This document shows, one piece after another, positions 26,891 through 36,232 of a DNA stretch of 59,278 bases. Numbering within the stretch: the stretch's first letter is position 1; each line of letters starts with the position of its first letter. Made by a program: the position numbers and the translations under genes. This DNA comes from Opitutales bacterium (GTDB taxonomy: Bacteria > Verrucomicrobiota > Verrucomicrobiia > Opitutales > Oceanipulchritudinaceae), in NCBI GenBank assembly GCA_007133065.1, contig SLNJ01000094.1:1-59278 (forward strand). Direction: 5' to 3'. Below the pieces are notes generated by a model. It was not told the DNA's origin. It was given only the letters and a program-made list of their open reading frames with translations, and did no database searches.

Positions 26891-29800
26891 TCTCCGGTGT
26901 ACAACGGCGCCAATGCAATGCGGAATCCAACCGACCTTCCGGTAAATCCGGGGCGCTTGCGATCGCGCGCGGCCGAACGACAGCGATGTGCGAAATCCTC
27001 CCAGCTCCCGCCGCGGACGGGCCGGTAGCCCGAGTCCGCGAGCCCGAGGTCATCGGTGTGATCACCCGAGGGGTAGCGTTCGTGGAAAGGGTTGATACAC
27101 CATTCCCAGAGGTTTCCGTGCACGTCATGCAATCCCCACGCGTTCGGCTCGTAGGCGCCGACCGGACTCGTTCCATATCGGTCGATCGTCTCAACCTCGC
27201 CACCGCGCGCCTCCCTGGGATAGCTGCCACGGAAGTTGCCCTGCTCCGGAGTGGCATCATCTCCCCAGCTGAACGGCATGTCCGATCCGGCACGCGCGGC
27301 GTACTCCCACTCGACTTCCGTCGGAAGCCGGTATTCATACCCCTCCGGGATGCGATTCGCTTCCTTTTCGCGCTCGTTGAGGCGGCGAGCAAATTCCCGC
27401 GCCGACATCCAGCTCACACTCTCCACCGGATGGTCCATTCCTGGAAACCCGCTCGGATTCTCGCCCATGATCTGTTGATATAGTCTCTGTGAGACCGGCA
27501 CCATCCCCATCCAGAAACCCCGGCTCAACGTCACCGAAATCGGTCGACCGCGGCTGTCCCCTTCATTGGGCGCCCGCGCCAATTCCTCCATGGGGCTGCC
27601 CATGCGGAACGAACCGGCCGGGATCCAGGCAAACGAGTAATCAAACTCCGGCGGGGTCCACGAATCCCCTGCAACCGGTGCCGGAATCCGTTCGGGCTCG
27701 ACCGTCCACGTGGATCTTTCGTTCGGATCCAGCTCGACCGTTTTCTCGATCGGGAAGTGATCGCGAACGCGGAGTTCCAGCTCCACCTTCCGCCAGACCG
27801 GTACCGGATAAACTCCATCCCGGCCCCGCACGGACGACCCGTCGACCCGCAACGCATACGGACTGTTGAATCCATCTGGAAACGCCAGGGCGAGCCGGGC
27901 CGCCCGGGGTTCCAATGTCACATCGACGCTGCCGGTCGCCCCATCGTCGACCCGGATCGTTTGCTCGAACGGATGGAAGTCCGGGTGTGCCACCCGGATC
28001 CTGCGCTCTCCAGCGGGCAGATCGAGTCGAGCCGTACCTCCATCGGGCAACACCTCATCATCCACCACGATGGTCACGCGGCCAAGCTCCTTGTTGGAGA
28101 ACGGCCCCCGCTTCGTTCGCACGTGCAGGGCGACCCCCCCACGCTTGAGATCGAGCCTCCCAAAGTCGAGCGATTCCCGACCACCGGGCTCCAGTGCAAT
28201 CGTTTCGCTCAGAGTCCGATACCCGGCAAGACCCACGGTGAAATCCAACTCCTCCCCGACGGGAAGGTCTTTCAACTCCAAGGGAGTCACTCCCATGTCG
28301 ACGCCGTCCAGGAACACTGTCGCGCCCTCCGGCTCGGATCGAACTGTTACCACTCCCGAAATCGGCTCGAGTTCGACCTCCAACTCCGTGGTGGCGTCCG
28401 AGTCGAGGCCAACCGGTTCGAGCACCGCACTCACATATCCCTCCCGCATAACAGAGAATGCGTATTCGGTAGCAAACAGGCGTTCATCAAGGGTTAGCAC
28501 GCCCGCGTCCGGCACTTCGTCAACAAAAGCAGGCGCTTCTCCGGTCCCCGCGTACAAACGCGATCCCGGGAGCGTCCGCAACACGAGTTTCGCCCAGGCC
28601 GGCCGGAGGCGCACCCGTATCTCCTGCGGTTCATCGGTCACCGAAATCGATGCCGTCGAGGGATGGTGGAGGGGCGAGCGCACCGTCAGCCGGTAGTCCC
28701 CCGGATCGAGATCGACCAGTAGGATTCCATTCTGCACGTAGAACCGCTCCTGGGCGGGTCCGCTGATGATCACCTCCGCGCGCGCGGGATCTGTTTCCAG
28801 TACAAATCCCGCTTCTTCAGCCACATTCACCCGCCGGATGACAACGGTTTCTCGCTCTGTCTCAGCCACCCCCATGATCATCCGATAACTAAAACTCCCC
28901 AGCCCGATCACAAAGACCCCAAACGCCCCCAGCATCGCCAATCGCACGAGAACCACTGCGCGCGCCGACATACGGCGCTGGAGGGCTGCCGGGATCGGAA
29001 TCCCGGCGAGGCGACCGGCCCTGCCGGCGGGCACATCCGATTCCCCGTCGGGTTCCGCTTTCTCCCCGCGGGACTCCAGGGCTCTCATCAGCGCAACCAC
29101 CGAGGAATACCGCCGGTTCGGATCGGGATCGAGGCACCGCTCCAGGATCCGGTCCCAGAATTCGGGGACTTCCGATCGCTTTTGCGTCGGCGGAACCAGA
29201 TCCCGTTCGACGGGATCCCCGGTCAACAGCCGGTAGGTTACGTTACCCAGGGAGTATATGTCGGCGCGCGAGTCTGTCTTTTCTCCTTTCCGCATCTCAG
29301 GACTCAAACTGTCCACCGGCGTCACGATCGGCTCATGTCTCGCTGTACGGATCGGCGAAACCCCGGCCGATACGATTTTCTCGAACAGGGATTGGCCGAT
29401 CATCTCAAAGATTCCAACCCCCCACAGCTTAATCTGATTCGGATCCGAGTCTCCCACGAGAACACTCGATGTGTGAAAACCATAGTGGTGCAACCCTGCC
29501 CCATGGGCGACATCGAAAGCACCTGCGACCGCGCGAGCGAAGGCCTCGACCCACTGCGGATCCGGAAGATGCGGTTGGATGGTTGCTCCCTCCCCTTCGC
29601 CATCGTCTCCCGCACCCTTCAGAAATGCGTCGACCGTATGGCCGGGAAACCCTTCGTAACGAATGCAAAACCGGCCGTCGATCTCTTCGCCTGCAATACA
29701 TTGCAGGATAGCCTCACCACGAAGCTTTTCGAGGCGTCCGCAATACATCTGGAAACGTCCTCCGAAATCCGGATCCTGCGCCACCTTTGACGTAAGCAAA

Positions 29801-29988
29801 AAGATCAACGCGTCCTCGGGGCCGCTTGAATTCCCTTCAAAGACCGCCGAGTAGAGCGAGCCCAGCAGGTTGTGGGTCAGGCATTCACGAATACGATAGG
29901 ATCCAAGCCGCTCGTCGGACATCAAAATGTCCGGTTCGCCTGACGCGCGGGAGTGATTCGTTCCCCCTTCTCCTGATTGCTCTACCAT
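26887..29988 (-). CDS. pseudokinase-transmembrane-PEGA-formylglycine-generating-enzyme-like fusion
   Basis: 1033 residues in four parts. Residues about 27-305 form a protein-kinase fold (SLGNVTYRLLTGDP, RADIYSLG and the C-lobe end are clear) whose catalytic elements are lost: HRD reads HHYGFHTSS (167-175), DFG reads LWGVG (188-192) and the VAIK lysine is absent. One membrane helix follows (about 343-372). Several PEGA-type beta repeats come next (for example VRSEPEGATVFLDGVDMGVTPL). The C-terminal FGE/SUMF1 domain begins FAWIPAGSFRMGSP and has YRLPTEVEWEYAAR, HGNLWEWC and RPVRGGSWEDFAHRCRSAARD. The cytosolic pseudokinase may sense or bind a signal while the FGE domain faces the periplasm. It is coupled to the DUF2459 lipoprotein. 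Confidence 0.85.
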   Translation of the reverse strand: MVEQSGEGGTNHSRASGEPDILMSDERLGSYRIRECLTHNLLGSLYSAVFEGNSSGPEDALIFLLTSKVAQDPDFGGRFQMYCGRLEKLRGEAILQCIAGEEIDGRFCIRYEGFPGHTVDAFLKGAGDDGEGEGATIQPHLPDPQWVEAFARAVAGAFDVAHGAGLHHYGFHTSSVLVGDSDPNQIKLWGVGIFEMIGQSLFEKIVSAGVSPIRTARHEPIVTPVDSLSPEMRKGEKTDSRADIYSLGNVTYRLLTGDPVERDLVPPTQKRSEVPEFWDRILERCLDPDPNRRYSSVVALMRALESRGEKAEPDGESDVPAGRAGRLAGIPIPAALQRRMSARAVVLVRLAMLGAFGVFVIGLGSFSYRMIMGVAETERETVVIRRVNVAEEAGFVLETDPARAEVIISGPAQERFYVQNGILLVDLDPGDYRLTVRSPLHHPSTASISVTDEPQEIRVRLRPAWAKLVLRTLPGSRLYAGTGEAPAFVDEVPDAGVLTLDERLFATEYAFSVMREGYVSAVLEPVGLDSDATTELEVELEPISGVVTVRSEPEGATVFLDGVDMGVTPLELKDLPVGEELDFTVGLAGYRTLSETIALEPGGRESLDFGRLDLKRGGVALHVRTKRGPFSNKELGRVTIVVDDEVLPDGGTARLDLPAGERRIRVAHPDFHPFEQTIRVDDGATGSVDVTLEPRAARLALAFPDGFNSPYALRVDGSSVRGRDGVYPVPVWRKVELELRVRDHFPIEKTVELDPNERSTWTVEPERIPAPVAGDSWTPPEFDYSFAWIPAGSFRMGSPMEELARAPNEGDSRGRPISVTLSRGFWMGMVPVSQRLYQQIMGENPSGFPGMDHPVESVSWMSAREFARRLNEREKEANRIPEGYEYRLPTEVEWEYAARAGSDMPFSWGDDATPEQGNFRGSYPREARGGEVETIDRYGTSPVGAYEPNAWGLHDVHGNLWEWCINPFHERYPSGDHTDDLGLADSGYRPVRGGSWEDFAHRCRSAARDRKRPGFTGRSVGFRIALAPLYTGE

Positions 29989-30122
29989 GGATGCTGAACC
30001 AAAACATTACAGGTGATGGCGCCCGCGACAACTCAATCCTGCGGGAAGCGAGATTTCCAGCCGGCGAGCGGCGAACGGAAGCGGGATGAAAAAGACGCCG
30101 ACGCAACGTGCACACAACGCGA

Positions 30123-30641
30123 TCATGCATACCCTGGGAAAACAAAAGCGGCGAGCAGGTGCAGACAGAGACAGGTGGCCAGCGCGGCCGCGATGTCGTC
30201 GGCCACGATCCCGATGCCGCCCTCGAGGCGCTGCAGTCGATTGATCCCAAACGGCTTCAAAATATCGAAGAATCGAAAGAGAAGGAACCCCGCAAGCATG
30301 TACATCCACATGTTCCCAGGGTACATGAACTGTTTCAATCCGAGAAAGCAAAAGGGAATCGCGACGAACTCATCAAGGATGACCTCGGAGGGGTCCTGCC
30401 GCCACAGACGTTTCTCGGCCTCGCCGCAGATCCCGATTGCAAGGTAGACAAGAAAGAGCGAGAGGAGTAACTCGCCCAGCGGCCCGAGCGGATAGAACAA
30501 CACGGTGTACAGCAGAATGCCGAGAGCGGAACCGATCGTCCCGGGCGCCTTTCTCCAATGCCCGAACGGACCGAGGGTGGCGGCTGCAAGAACCACGTTG
30601 GACGGCAAGGTCGTCACCCAAAGAAACGCCGGGTGATTCAC
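30123..30641 (-). CDS. pgpA: phosphatidylglycerophosphatase A
   Basis: Membrane phosphatase that dephosphorylates phosphatidylglycerophosphate to phosphatidylglycerol. The 172-residue protein shows the family motifs GTIGSALGILLY, the acidic motif DPSEVILDEFVAIP and the C-terminal FFDILKPFGINRLQRLEGGIGIVADDIAAAL, with four hydrophobic segments. The start is GTG 30641, preceded by AAGGAGG, and its first bases overlap the pgsA stop as GTGA. The frame remains open upstream, but only as the antisense-like shadow of pgsA. Together with pgsA it completes phosphatidylglycerol synthesis from CDP-diacylglycerol. Confidence 0.94.
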   Translation of the reverse strand: MNHPAFLWVTTLPSNVVLAAATLGPFGHWRKAPGTIGSALGILLYTVLFYPLGPLGELLLSLFLVYLAIGICGEAEKRLWRQDPSEVILDEFVAIPFCFLGLKQFMYPGNMWMYMLAGFLLFRFFDILKPFGINRLQRLEGGIGIVADDIAAALATCLCLHLLAAFVFPGYA

Positions 30642-31243
30642 AACGCCTCCTTCTTTCTCCGCCGCAGCAGTGGCAGGTAACGGATCAGGTAGAGAGCGCC
30701 TGAGTAGATGGCGAGAACGGAGGAAAGGATGAAGTAGAGCACGCCGTTCATCCAGACGAACGTAGCGAGCAGTTCCCACCGGCCGGGGAGCAGGACCGCA
30801 AGGTCGCGCTCGATCACCGGCACGAAAAACAGGACGCAGATACAGGTCACCTGCCAGATTGTTTTGCGCTTGCCCCAGTGGTCGGCTGCCAGGACCTTGC
30901 CCTGTTGCGCCGCCGCCGCGCGAATCACCGTAATCACGAGATCCCGGGCAATAATCAACGCCAATAGCGGAAGTCCCCACATCGGAAGGAGCCCGATGTG
31001 CAACAACAACCCGAGCAAACCAAGCACGAAGATCTTGTCGATCGCCGCATCCATGATCTTCCCGAAGTTTGAGATCTGGTTGTAACGGCGCGCCAGCCAC
31101 CCGTCGAGCCAGTCGCTGACCGCCCCGAGAAAAGCGCACACGAAGGCGATGGTCGCGGCGCCCGGCCATCGCTGGTAAATCAGTACGAAGATGGCGGCCA
31201 GAAAGATGACCCGCGACAGCGTGATAACATTCGGCAGATTCAT
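30638..31243 (-). CDS. pgsA: CDP-diacylglycerol-glycerol-3-phosphate phosphatidyltransferase
   Basis: Makes phosphatidylglycerophosphate from CDP-diacylglycerol and glycerol-3-phosphate. From ATG 31243 (MNLPNVITLSRV, the usual family start) the protein has 201 residues and about six membrane helices. The CDP-alcohol phosphotransferase motif is complete: D-G-x2-A-R-x8-G-x3-D-x3-D in the stretch beginning SDWLDGWLARR. The C-terminus is basic (LLRRRKKEAL). pgpA overlaps its stop by 4 nt, giving a two-gene lipid operon. Confidence 0.95.
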   Translation of the reverse strand: MNLPNVITLSRVIFLAAIFVLIYQRWPGAATIAFVCAFLGAVSDWLDGWLARRYNQISNFGKIMDAAIDKIFVLGLLGLLLHIGLLPMWGLPLLALIIARDLVITVIRAAAAQQGKVLAADHWGKRKTIWQVTCICVLFFVPVIERDLAVLLPGRWELLATFVWMNGVLYFILSSVLAIYSGALYLIRYLPLLRRRKKEAL

Positions 31244-31430
31244 GAGTTTCTCGAGGGAAACACCCAAAAGATCTGGATTCTGCAGATTCGGCGGATCATG
31301 GCAACCCGGAGAAAAACGGATTGGTCCCAGAGTTCAACTGAAAAGCTGAAAAGAAAGAGGGTCTTTTGTTGTTGTCAAACGGCGCGGACGCCGATACCGC
31401 AAGACTGCGATACAATCTGCGATCCCGCTT

Positions 31431-31916
31431 ATGTCTGTTGCCATATACCCAGGAACCTTCGACCCGGTCACGAACGGGCACCTCGATGTGCTGCGTCGGG
31501 CGTGCCGCATTTTTGAGACCGTGATCATCGCGGTCGCGCCCAACCGTGGGAAAGCGCCCATGTTTAGCTCGGAATTACGGATGGCGTTGATTCAGGAGAA
31601 TTTGGGGAACGGACTCAATGCAGAGGTCTCCGCGTTCGACGGCCTCCTGGTCGACTTTGCGCGGCAGTGCGGTGCGATCGCGATTGTCCGGGGGCTTAGG
31701 GCTGTCTCCGATTTCGAGTTCGAGTTTCAGATGACCCAGATGAACCGCGAGCTCGATCCCGCACTCGAGACGATTTTCTTCATGCCGAATGAAGATTACT
31801 TCTACACAAGCTCGAACATCGTAAAGGAAGTCGCACAATTCGATGCGCAGCGCATCCGGAAATTCGTCCCGCCAAACGTCGCCGAAGCCCTTGCGCGCCG
31901 TTACTCCAAGAGTTAA
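31431..31916 (+). CDS. coaD: phosphopantetheine adenylyltransferase
   Basis: Fourth step of coenzyme A synthesis; transfers AMP to 4'-phosphopantetheine. The 161-residue protein begins with the nucleotidyltransferase signature YPGTFDPVTNGHLDV (a T/HxGH motif), with FDGLLVDFA, IVRGLRAVSDFEFEFQM and the second motif YFYTSSNIVKEVAQF. The stop overlaps the start of the following MFS gene (TAATG), so they are co-translated. A TACAAT hexamer (31411-31416) lies 14 nt upstream of the start, but no good -35 accompanies it. Confidence 0.96.
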   Translation: MSVAIYPGTFDPVTNGHLDVLRRACRIFETVIIAVAPNRGKAPMFSSELRMALIQENLGNGLNAEVSAFDGLLVDFARQCGAIAIVRGLRAVSDFEFEFQMTQMNRELDPALETIFFMPNEDYFYTSSNIVKEVAQFDAQRIRKFVPPNVAEALARRYSKS

Positions 31917-33268
31917 TGGGGCTCCGTCGTTCCTCCGTTCCGATGCGCAAGGAAGCGCGCCGTGCTCTGGGCGTGGTCTGCCTCACCGTTTTTATCGACC
32001 TTGCGGGATTCTCCATCCTCTTTCCGCTGGGACCCGCGATGTTGACCTGGTACCTCCCGCGCGAGGGAACCGAGAGTCTGCTCGGAGTGGCGATCCTCTT
32101 TTTTCAACAGTTCGCGGCTGATGACGCCGGGTCCGCTTTCTTCACGGCCGTGCTGTTCGGCGGGATCCTCGGATCGCTCTACAGCCTCCTCCAGTTCCTC
32201 TCGGCTCCATTTTGGGGGCGCCTCTCCGACCGCTACGGTCGCCGCCGTATCCTTCTCATCACGATCTCCGGCACCGCGCTGAGCTACATCGTGTGGTTCT
32301 TCAGCGGAGCATTCTGGCTCCTCATTCTCTCCCGGCTCTTTGCCGGACTGATGGCCGGCAACATCGCGGTTGCGACCGCGGCGGTCTCGGACATTACCAC
32401 GCCCGCCGAACGCGCCAAAGGGATGGCGCTGATCGGAGTCGCGTTCGGCCTGGGATTCATTATCGGACCGGCGCTCGGAGCGGCGGGAGCCCTGATCGAC
32501 CTGACGGCATGGTTTCCGGGCGCGAGCGCCATCGGCGTGAACCCGTTCTCGGTTGCCGCACTGATCGCCCTGCTCCTCTCGCTGCTCAACCTCTGGCAGG
32601 TTCGCCGTTTCTTTCCCGAAACCGCCCCCGTTCCGGATGCGTCCGCCATCGTCCGGGGCTCGGTTGCAGTGCTGTTCCGGAAACCAATCCCCGGGCTCGC
32701 GCGCGCCGGGGTGGTTTACTTCCTCTTCCTGTTCGTCTTCAGCGGCATGGAGTTCACCCTCACATTTCTCGCGATGGAACGCCTCGGTTACGGACCGGTT
32801 GAGAACGTGCGGATCTTTCTCTTTGTCGGCGTCGTCTTGCTCCTGACCCAGGGAATCGTCGTTCGCCGCTACGCCCACCGAATCGGGGAGAAGACGCTCG
32901 CCGGTGTCGGTTTGGTCACCGGCCCCGCCGCGATGCTTATCCTGGCACTCTCCCGCGATCAGCCGCTCTTTTTCCTCGGACTTGCCGGGATGGGGCTTGC
33001 CGTCGGTCTCGTGACGCCGACCATCGCAACGCTGGTGAGCTTCTACGCGCCCGACCACGAACAGGGGCGCGCCATTGGGTCCCTCCGCGGTGCCGGTGCC
33101 CTGGCCCGCGCCATCGGACCCATCACCGCCGCCTTGATCTACTGGCGGTTCGGCTCTGCCGCCGCGTATGGATGCGGCGGCGTGCTTCTGCTGCTTCCCC
33201 TCCTCGTCGCTATCCGCCTCCCGGCACTGCACGCGCCAAGCGCTGAGCCTGAGAATCCCGGTGAATGA
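31916..33268 (+). CDS. major facilitator superfamily transporter
   Basis: 450-residue inner-membrane transporter with about 12 hydrophobic segments. The MFS loop 2-3 motif reads GRLSDRYGRRRILL, and TM5 has the antiporter-like GVAFGLGFIIGPALGA, as in TetA/drug efflux proteins. An insert of about 25 residues with an aspartate pair (QQFAADDAG) lies between the first two helices. Substrate unknown. It starts inside the coaD stop codon, an uncommon pairing for CoA synthesis; a role in pantothenate or drug export is only a guess. Confidence 0.88.
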   Translation: MGLRRSSVPMRKEARRALGVVCLTVFIDLAGFSILFPLGPAMLTWYLPREGTESLLGVAILFFQQFAADDAGSAFFTAVLFGGILGSLYSLLQFLSAPFWGRLSDRYGRRRILLITISGTALSYIVWFFSGAFWLLILSRLFAGLMAGNIAVATAAVSDITTPAERAKGMALIGVAFGLGFIIGPALGAAGALIDLTAWFPGASAIGVNPFSVAALIALLLSLLNLWQVRRFFPETAPVPDASAIVRGSVAVLFRKPIPGLARAGVVYFLFLFVFSGMEFTLTFLAMERLGYGPVENVRIFLFVGVVLLLTQGIVVRRYAHRIGEKTLAGVGLVTGPAAMLILALSRDQPLFFLGLAGMGLAVGLVTPTIATLVSFYAPDHEQGRAIGSLRGAGALARAIGPITAALIYWRFGSAAAYGCGGVLLLLPLLVAIRLPALHAPSAEPENPGE

Positions 33269-33443
33269 CGTCGTGGATCCCCCCGTTCGATCCGGAGGCT
33301 TCCGTGGCGGTCTGACGGCTCGTTCGTCGAATTATTCCCCTCGGGGTTTCCTCGATCCGCCTCCGACACAGCATACCAGTCGCGATCGAAGCGCCTCGCC
33401 CGGCATCCAAACCCACGACCAGGGGAAAATCCGACCAAAAGGA

Positions 33444-33469
33444 TTGACCCGCCCGCCGGGGGCTATTTT
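33444..33469 (+). promoter_or_regulatory. possible tRNA-Ala promoter
   Basis: TTGACC at 33444-33449 and TATTTT at 33464-33469, 20 nt before the tRNA. The spacer is only 14 nt, shorter than the usual 16-18, so this is a weak call. Confidence 0.3.
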
Positions 33470-33489
33470 GCTCTCCCTTTCATCCTAAT

Positions 33490-33565
<76 letters not shown>

Positions 33566-33603
33566 CCCAACACTCCGCAACCCCCTCATGACCGGGGCGG
33601 GCG

Positions 33604-34806
33604 TCATTCCTCGAACGGCGACGGCAGGCGGTAAAGGTGGACATCGTGTGGCGCGTATTCGTCGACGCCCTCGCCGGCGGCGAAGACCAGGGTGCGGGCT
33701 TCGTCGAGAACATCGGCCTCGCCGGATGCCTGGCGGTATGGGATGAGGCCACTACCGTCGAAGTTGAATGGCTGCCGGATGCGAATGGTCGCGCGGGTCG
33801 GACGGTCGGTCAGGTTCGCGGTGAACAGGTACAGGTCGCCGTCGACCGTACGGGCCATGTGGCTGATCGGCGCGGCGGGGTCTTCCGGGCTGATCGTCAC
33901 CTCGATCTCCCCGGCTGAGACGGCGGGCTGATTGAGCACGCGGGCCAGGCTGAGCACCTGGTGATTGATCTCGCCCACCGCCTGACGCATCCCAGGGTCG
34001 CTCAGCAGAGCAGCCGGGTCGTGGGTCGGCTCGAACTCGTGAACGAACCAGCAGATACCGCGGCTGCCTGCGATCAGACTCATCCAGACCTGGCTCTTGA
34101 CCTGCGCGGGCGTCGCCTTCGCGCTCGGGTTGTGAATATGCGTGCATTCGATAACATTCCACACGGGCTTGCTATAGCCCGTGAATCGCTGCAGCCGCCG
34201 AACGCCTTTTGCCACATACCAGAGGAGCGATTCGCCATGCTCCTCTCGCAGGATCGAGCCGTTTTCGGGGTTCGGCAGCTTGATATTTGAGATCGGGTAC
34301 ACGTCGTAGCTCAGGATGTCGGCTCCGCGCGCGTACTGCGGATAATCCTGCAAGTCGATGGCCCTGCCGGGAAAAAGGTCGTTCGAGGTACCCTGTCCGA
34401 AGTTCACGACGACCGGCCGCGTCGGATCCGTGCCGCGAATCCGCTCGTAATCACCGAGTATCTTCTCGATCGGCACCGCCTCCCCGGTATTCCGTTTGCG
34501 GTTATCCGGCTCGTCGCCGTGCATCCACGCGATAATCGCCGGATTATCGAGGTTCGCACGTCCGACCTCGTTCTGAGCGCAGATCACCTTCATCCGGTGA
34601 CGGGCGAGCGTGGCGAGTTGCGCCTCGGTCGGCCCCTGCCAAAGTCCGAAGTATGTGTTGACGCCGAGCTCCTGGTACTGCGGGGCCAAGTCGGGATCCT
34701 GGGTCCAGACCATGATCGGGAACCATTCCGGATCGCTCGGCGGTCCATTCCCCCACGCAGCGTACGGACTCATTGGGTGCTCCACCCGCTTCGTATCAGC
34801 GCTCAT
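33604..34806 (-). CDS. putative clan GH-A glycoside hydrolase-like protein
   Basis: 400-residue protein with a predicted TIM-barrel and a short C-terminal beta domain (from about PAVSAGEIEVTIS). It has WFPIMVWTQDP at the first strand, AWMHGDEPD with an acidic residue at the position of an acid/base, and WNVIECTHIHN with a Glu where a nucleophile would sit. These resemble clan GH-A (GH5/GH42-like) enzymes, but I cannot assign a family. There is no signal peptide, so the substrate should be cytosolic. The start at 34806 has GGAGG 9 nt upstream. It ends 39 nt from the tRNA-Ala gene and is downstream of the glyoxalase-type gene. Confidence 0.55.
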   Translation of the reverse strand: MSADTKRVEHPMSPYAAWGNGPPSDPEWFPIMVWTQDPDLAPQYQELGVNTYFGLWQGPTEAQLATLARHRMKVICAQNEVGRANLDNPAIIAWMHGDEPDNRKRNTGEAVPIEKILGDYERIRGTDPTRPVVVNFGQGTSNDLFPGRAIDLQDYPQYARGADILSYDVYPISNIKLPNPENGSILREEHGESLLWYVAKGVRRLQRFTGYSKPVWNVIECTHIHNPSAKATPAQVKSQVWMSLIAGSRGICWFVHEFEPTHDPAALLSDPGMRQAVGEINHQVLSLARVLNQPAVSAGEIEVTISPEDPAAPISHMARTVDGDLYLFTANLTDRPTRATIRIRQPFNFDGSGLIPYRQASGEADVLDEARTLVFAAGEGVDEYAPHDVHLYRLPSPFEE

Positions 34807-34880
34807 AGTATAATCCTCCCACAACCAGTGCAACGGCCGCGACAGAGCCCAGGCCCGATCTCTATTTCATGATTTTCGCT

Positions 34881-35273
34881 TCAGTCGGGCTTGCGCTCGA
34901 GCAATTCGATCTCGTAGCCATCCGGATCGTCGACGAAGCCCATCTTGCGGCCCTCCTGGAATTTCTCCCGCCAGCCGTCCGGCCAGATCTCAATGCCCTT
35001 CTTCTCGAGCTTGTCGCAGAATTCAATCAAATCCGGAACGCCGATGGCAAAGTGCATCAGATCCTCGGGGACCTTGAGATCATAATCTGCGGAATAGGTG
35101 AGTTCCAGCGTATGCTCGTTCCCTGGGAGCCTCAAGTGAACGATCTGATTCCCGGCTGGGGATCGGTCGCTCCGGCTGATCTGCTCAAACCCGAAATTTT
35201 CGCAATAAAAGGCGACGGAACGATCGAGATCGCTCACGCGCACGCGTGTATGCAGGAATTTGTAGTCGCTCAT
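34881..35273 (-). CDS. glyoxalase I-type VOC protein
   Basis: 130-residue protein of the vicinal oxygen chelate superfamily, close to lactoylglutathione lyase. The four metal ligands of glyoxalase I are apparent: His8 (FLHTRVRV), Glu in HTLELTYS, His in LMHFAIGV and Glu in GYEIELLE. This would detoxify methylglyoxal or isomerise a related hemithioacetal. An AAGGAG lies 7 nt before the ATG. It is in the same direction as, and 74 nt upstream of, the GH-like gene, and divergent from the phyH gene, so it may belong to the same catabolic locus. Confidence 0.82.
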   Translation of the reverse strand: MSDYKFLHTRVRVSDLDRSVAFYCENFGFEQISRSDRSPAGNQIVHLRLPGNEHTLELTYSADYDLKVPEDLMHFAIGVPDLIEFCDKLEKKGIEIWPDGWREKFQEGRKMGFVDDPDGYEIELLERKPD

Positions 35274-35415
35274 AGTTCTTCTCCTTCAGAGTTGTTCGTA
35301 TGGTCCATCGCCACTCTACCCACCGACATTCCTGAGTAAAGCGGAAACGCTTGGAAGGCGCTCTCCGGGTTTATCCTTGCCAATTGTCGGTCGCAACTGC
35401 GTATATTCGATTACC

Positions 35416-36204
35416 ATGAAAGTCCATCCCGATTCCCTCGATCGCTATACCGAATCCCATCGATTGCCGAACGACTATATCGAGTACTATCAGGCCAACG
35501 GATTTGTCAAGGTGCCGGGAATCGTCCCTCGAGTGGACGCATTGCGGATCGGGGAACGCTGCCGGGCGATCTCCGACGAGGCCCGCCGGACCGGCACCGC
35601 CCAGGGGGGCGGGATGCAGGTGTTCACGCAGGTCGTCAACACCTGGAGGGCGGATGAGGCGGTGCGCGAAGCGGTGTTCCATCCGAATATTACCGCAGTG
35701 GCGAAGCAACTGGCCGGGGGTGCGTTGCGCTTGTGGCACGATCACATCCTCGTCAAGGAACCGCGCAACGAGGCGGCCACCGAGTGGCATCAGGATCAGC
35801 CGTACTGGCCTCACGCCAACTCCACGCGGCCGATCTCGTGCTGGCTGGCGCTGGTCGACGTTCCCGCGGACCGCGGGAGCATGAGCTTCATCCCGGGGGT
35901 CCAACATCGCGATGACATACCGCGGCAGACGTTGACGGACAAGCGGAGTCTCTTTTCGCTCGCCCCCGATCTCGAGTATTTGCCGAAGGTGACGCTTCCT
36001 TTGAAGGCCGGCGATTGCACCTTCCATCACGGCCGAACTCCGCACATGGCAAACGCCAATGCCACCGACGATCCACGGGTTGCCCTGGCGATTATCTACA
36101 TCGACACCGTCACCACGTACACAGGGGCGGATCATGTCGTCACCGACGGACTCGACCTGAACGAAGGCGAATTGATCGCGGGTGACCTTTTTCCCGAAGT
36201 GTGA
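35416..36204 (+). CDS. phytanoyl-CoA dioxygenase (PhyH) family oxygenase
   Basis: 262-residue non-haem Fe(II)/2-oxoglutarate oxygenase. The facial triad is visible: EWHQDQPYW gives the HxD pair, and FHHGRTPHMANAN supplies the distal His, followed by DDPRVALAIIYI with the Arg that binds 2-oxoglutarate. Such enzymes hydroxylate aliphatic or small organic substrates. ATG 35416 begins MKVHPDSLDRY; the upstream extension is weak. It is the first gene of a tight run with the MetE-like (28 nt gap) and MBL-fold genes. Substrate unknown. Confidence 0.82.
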   Translation: MKVHPDSLDRYTESHRLPNDYIEYYQANGFVKVPGIVPRVDALRIGERCRAISDEARRTGTAQGGGMQVFTQVVNTWRADEAVREAVFHPNITAVAKQLAGGALRLWHDHILVKEPRNEAATEWHQDQPYWPHANSTRPISCWLALVDVPADRGSMSFIPGVQHRDDIPRQTLTDKRSLFSLAPDLEYLPKVTLPLKAGDCTFHHGRTPHMANANATDDPRVALAIIYIDTVTTYTGADHVVTDGLDLNEGELIAGDLFPEV

Positions 36205-36232
36205 CGTCAAACTGCAAGCAGCTGGATTCAAA

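Noticed and set aside
30642..31169. Upstream extension of the pgpA frame through pgsA
   Set aside because: The pgsA frame carries the complete CDP-alcohol phosphotransferase motif; pgpA starts at GTG 30641 with AAGGAGG.
31913..33232. 439-codon minus-strand frame opposite the MFS gene
   Set aside because: The translation is Gln/Glu/Arg/Gly-rich noise, while the plus-strand frame has clear MFS motifs.
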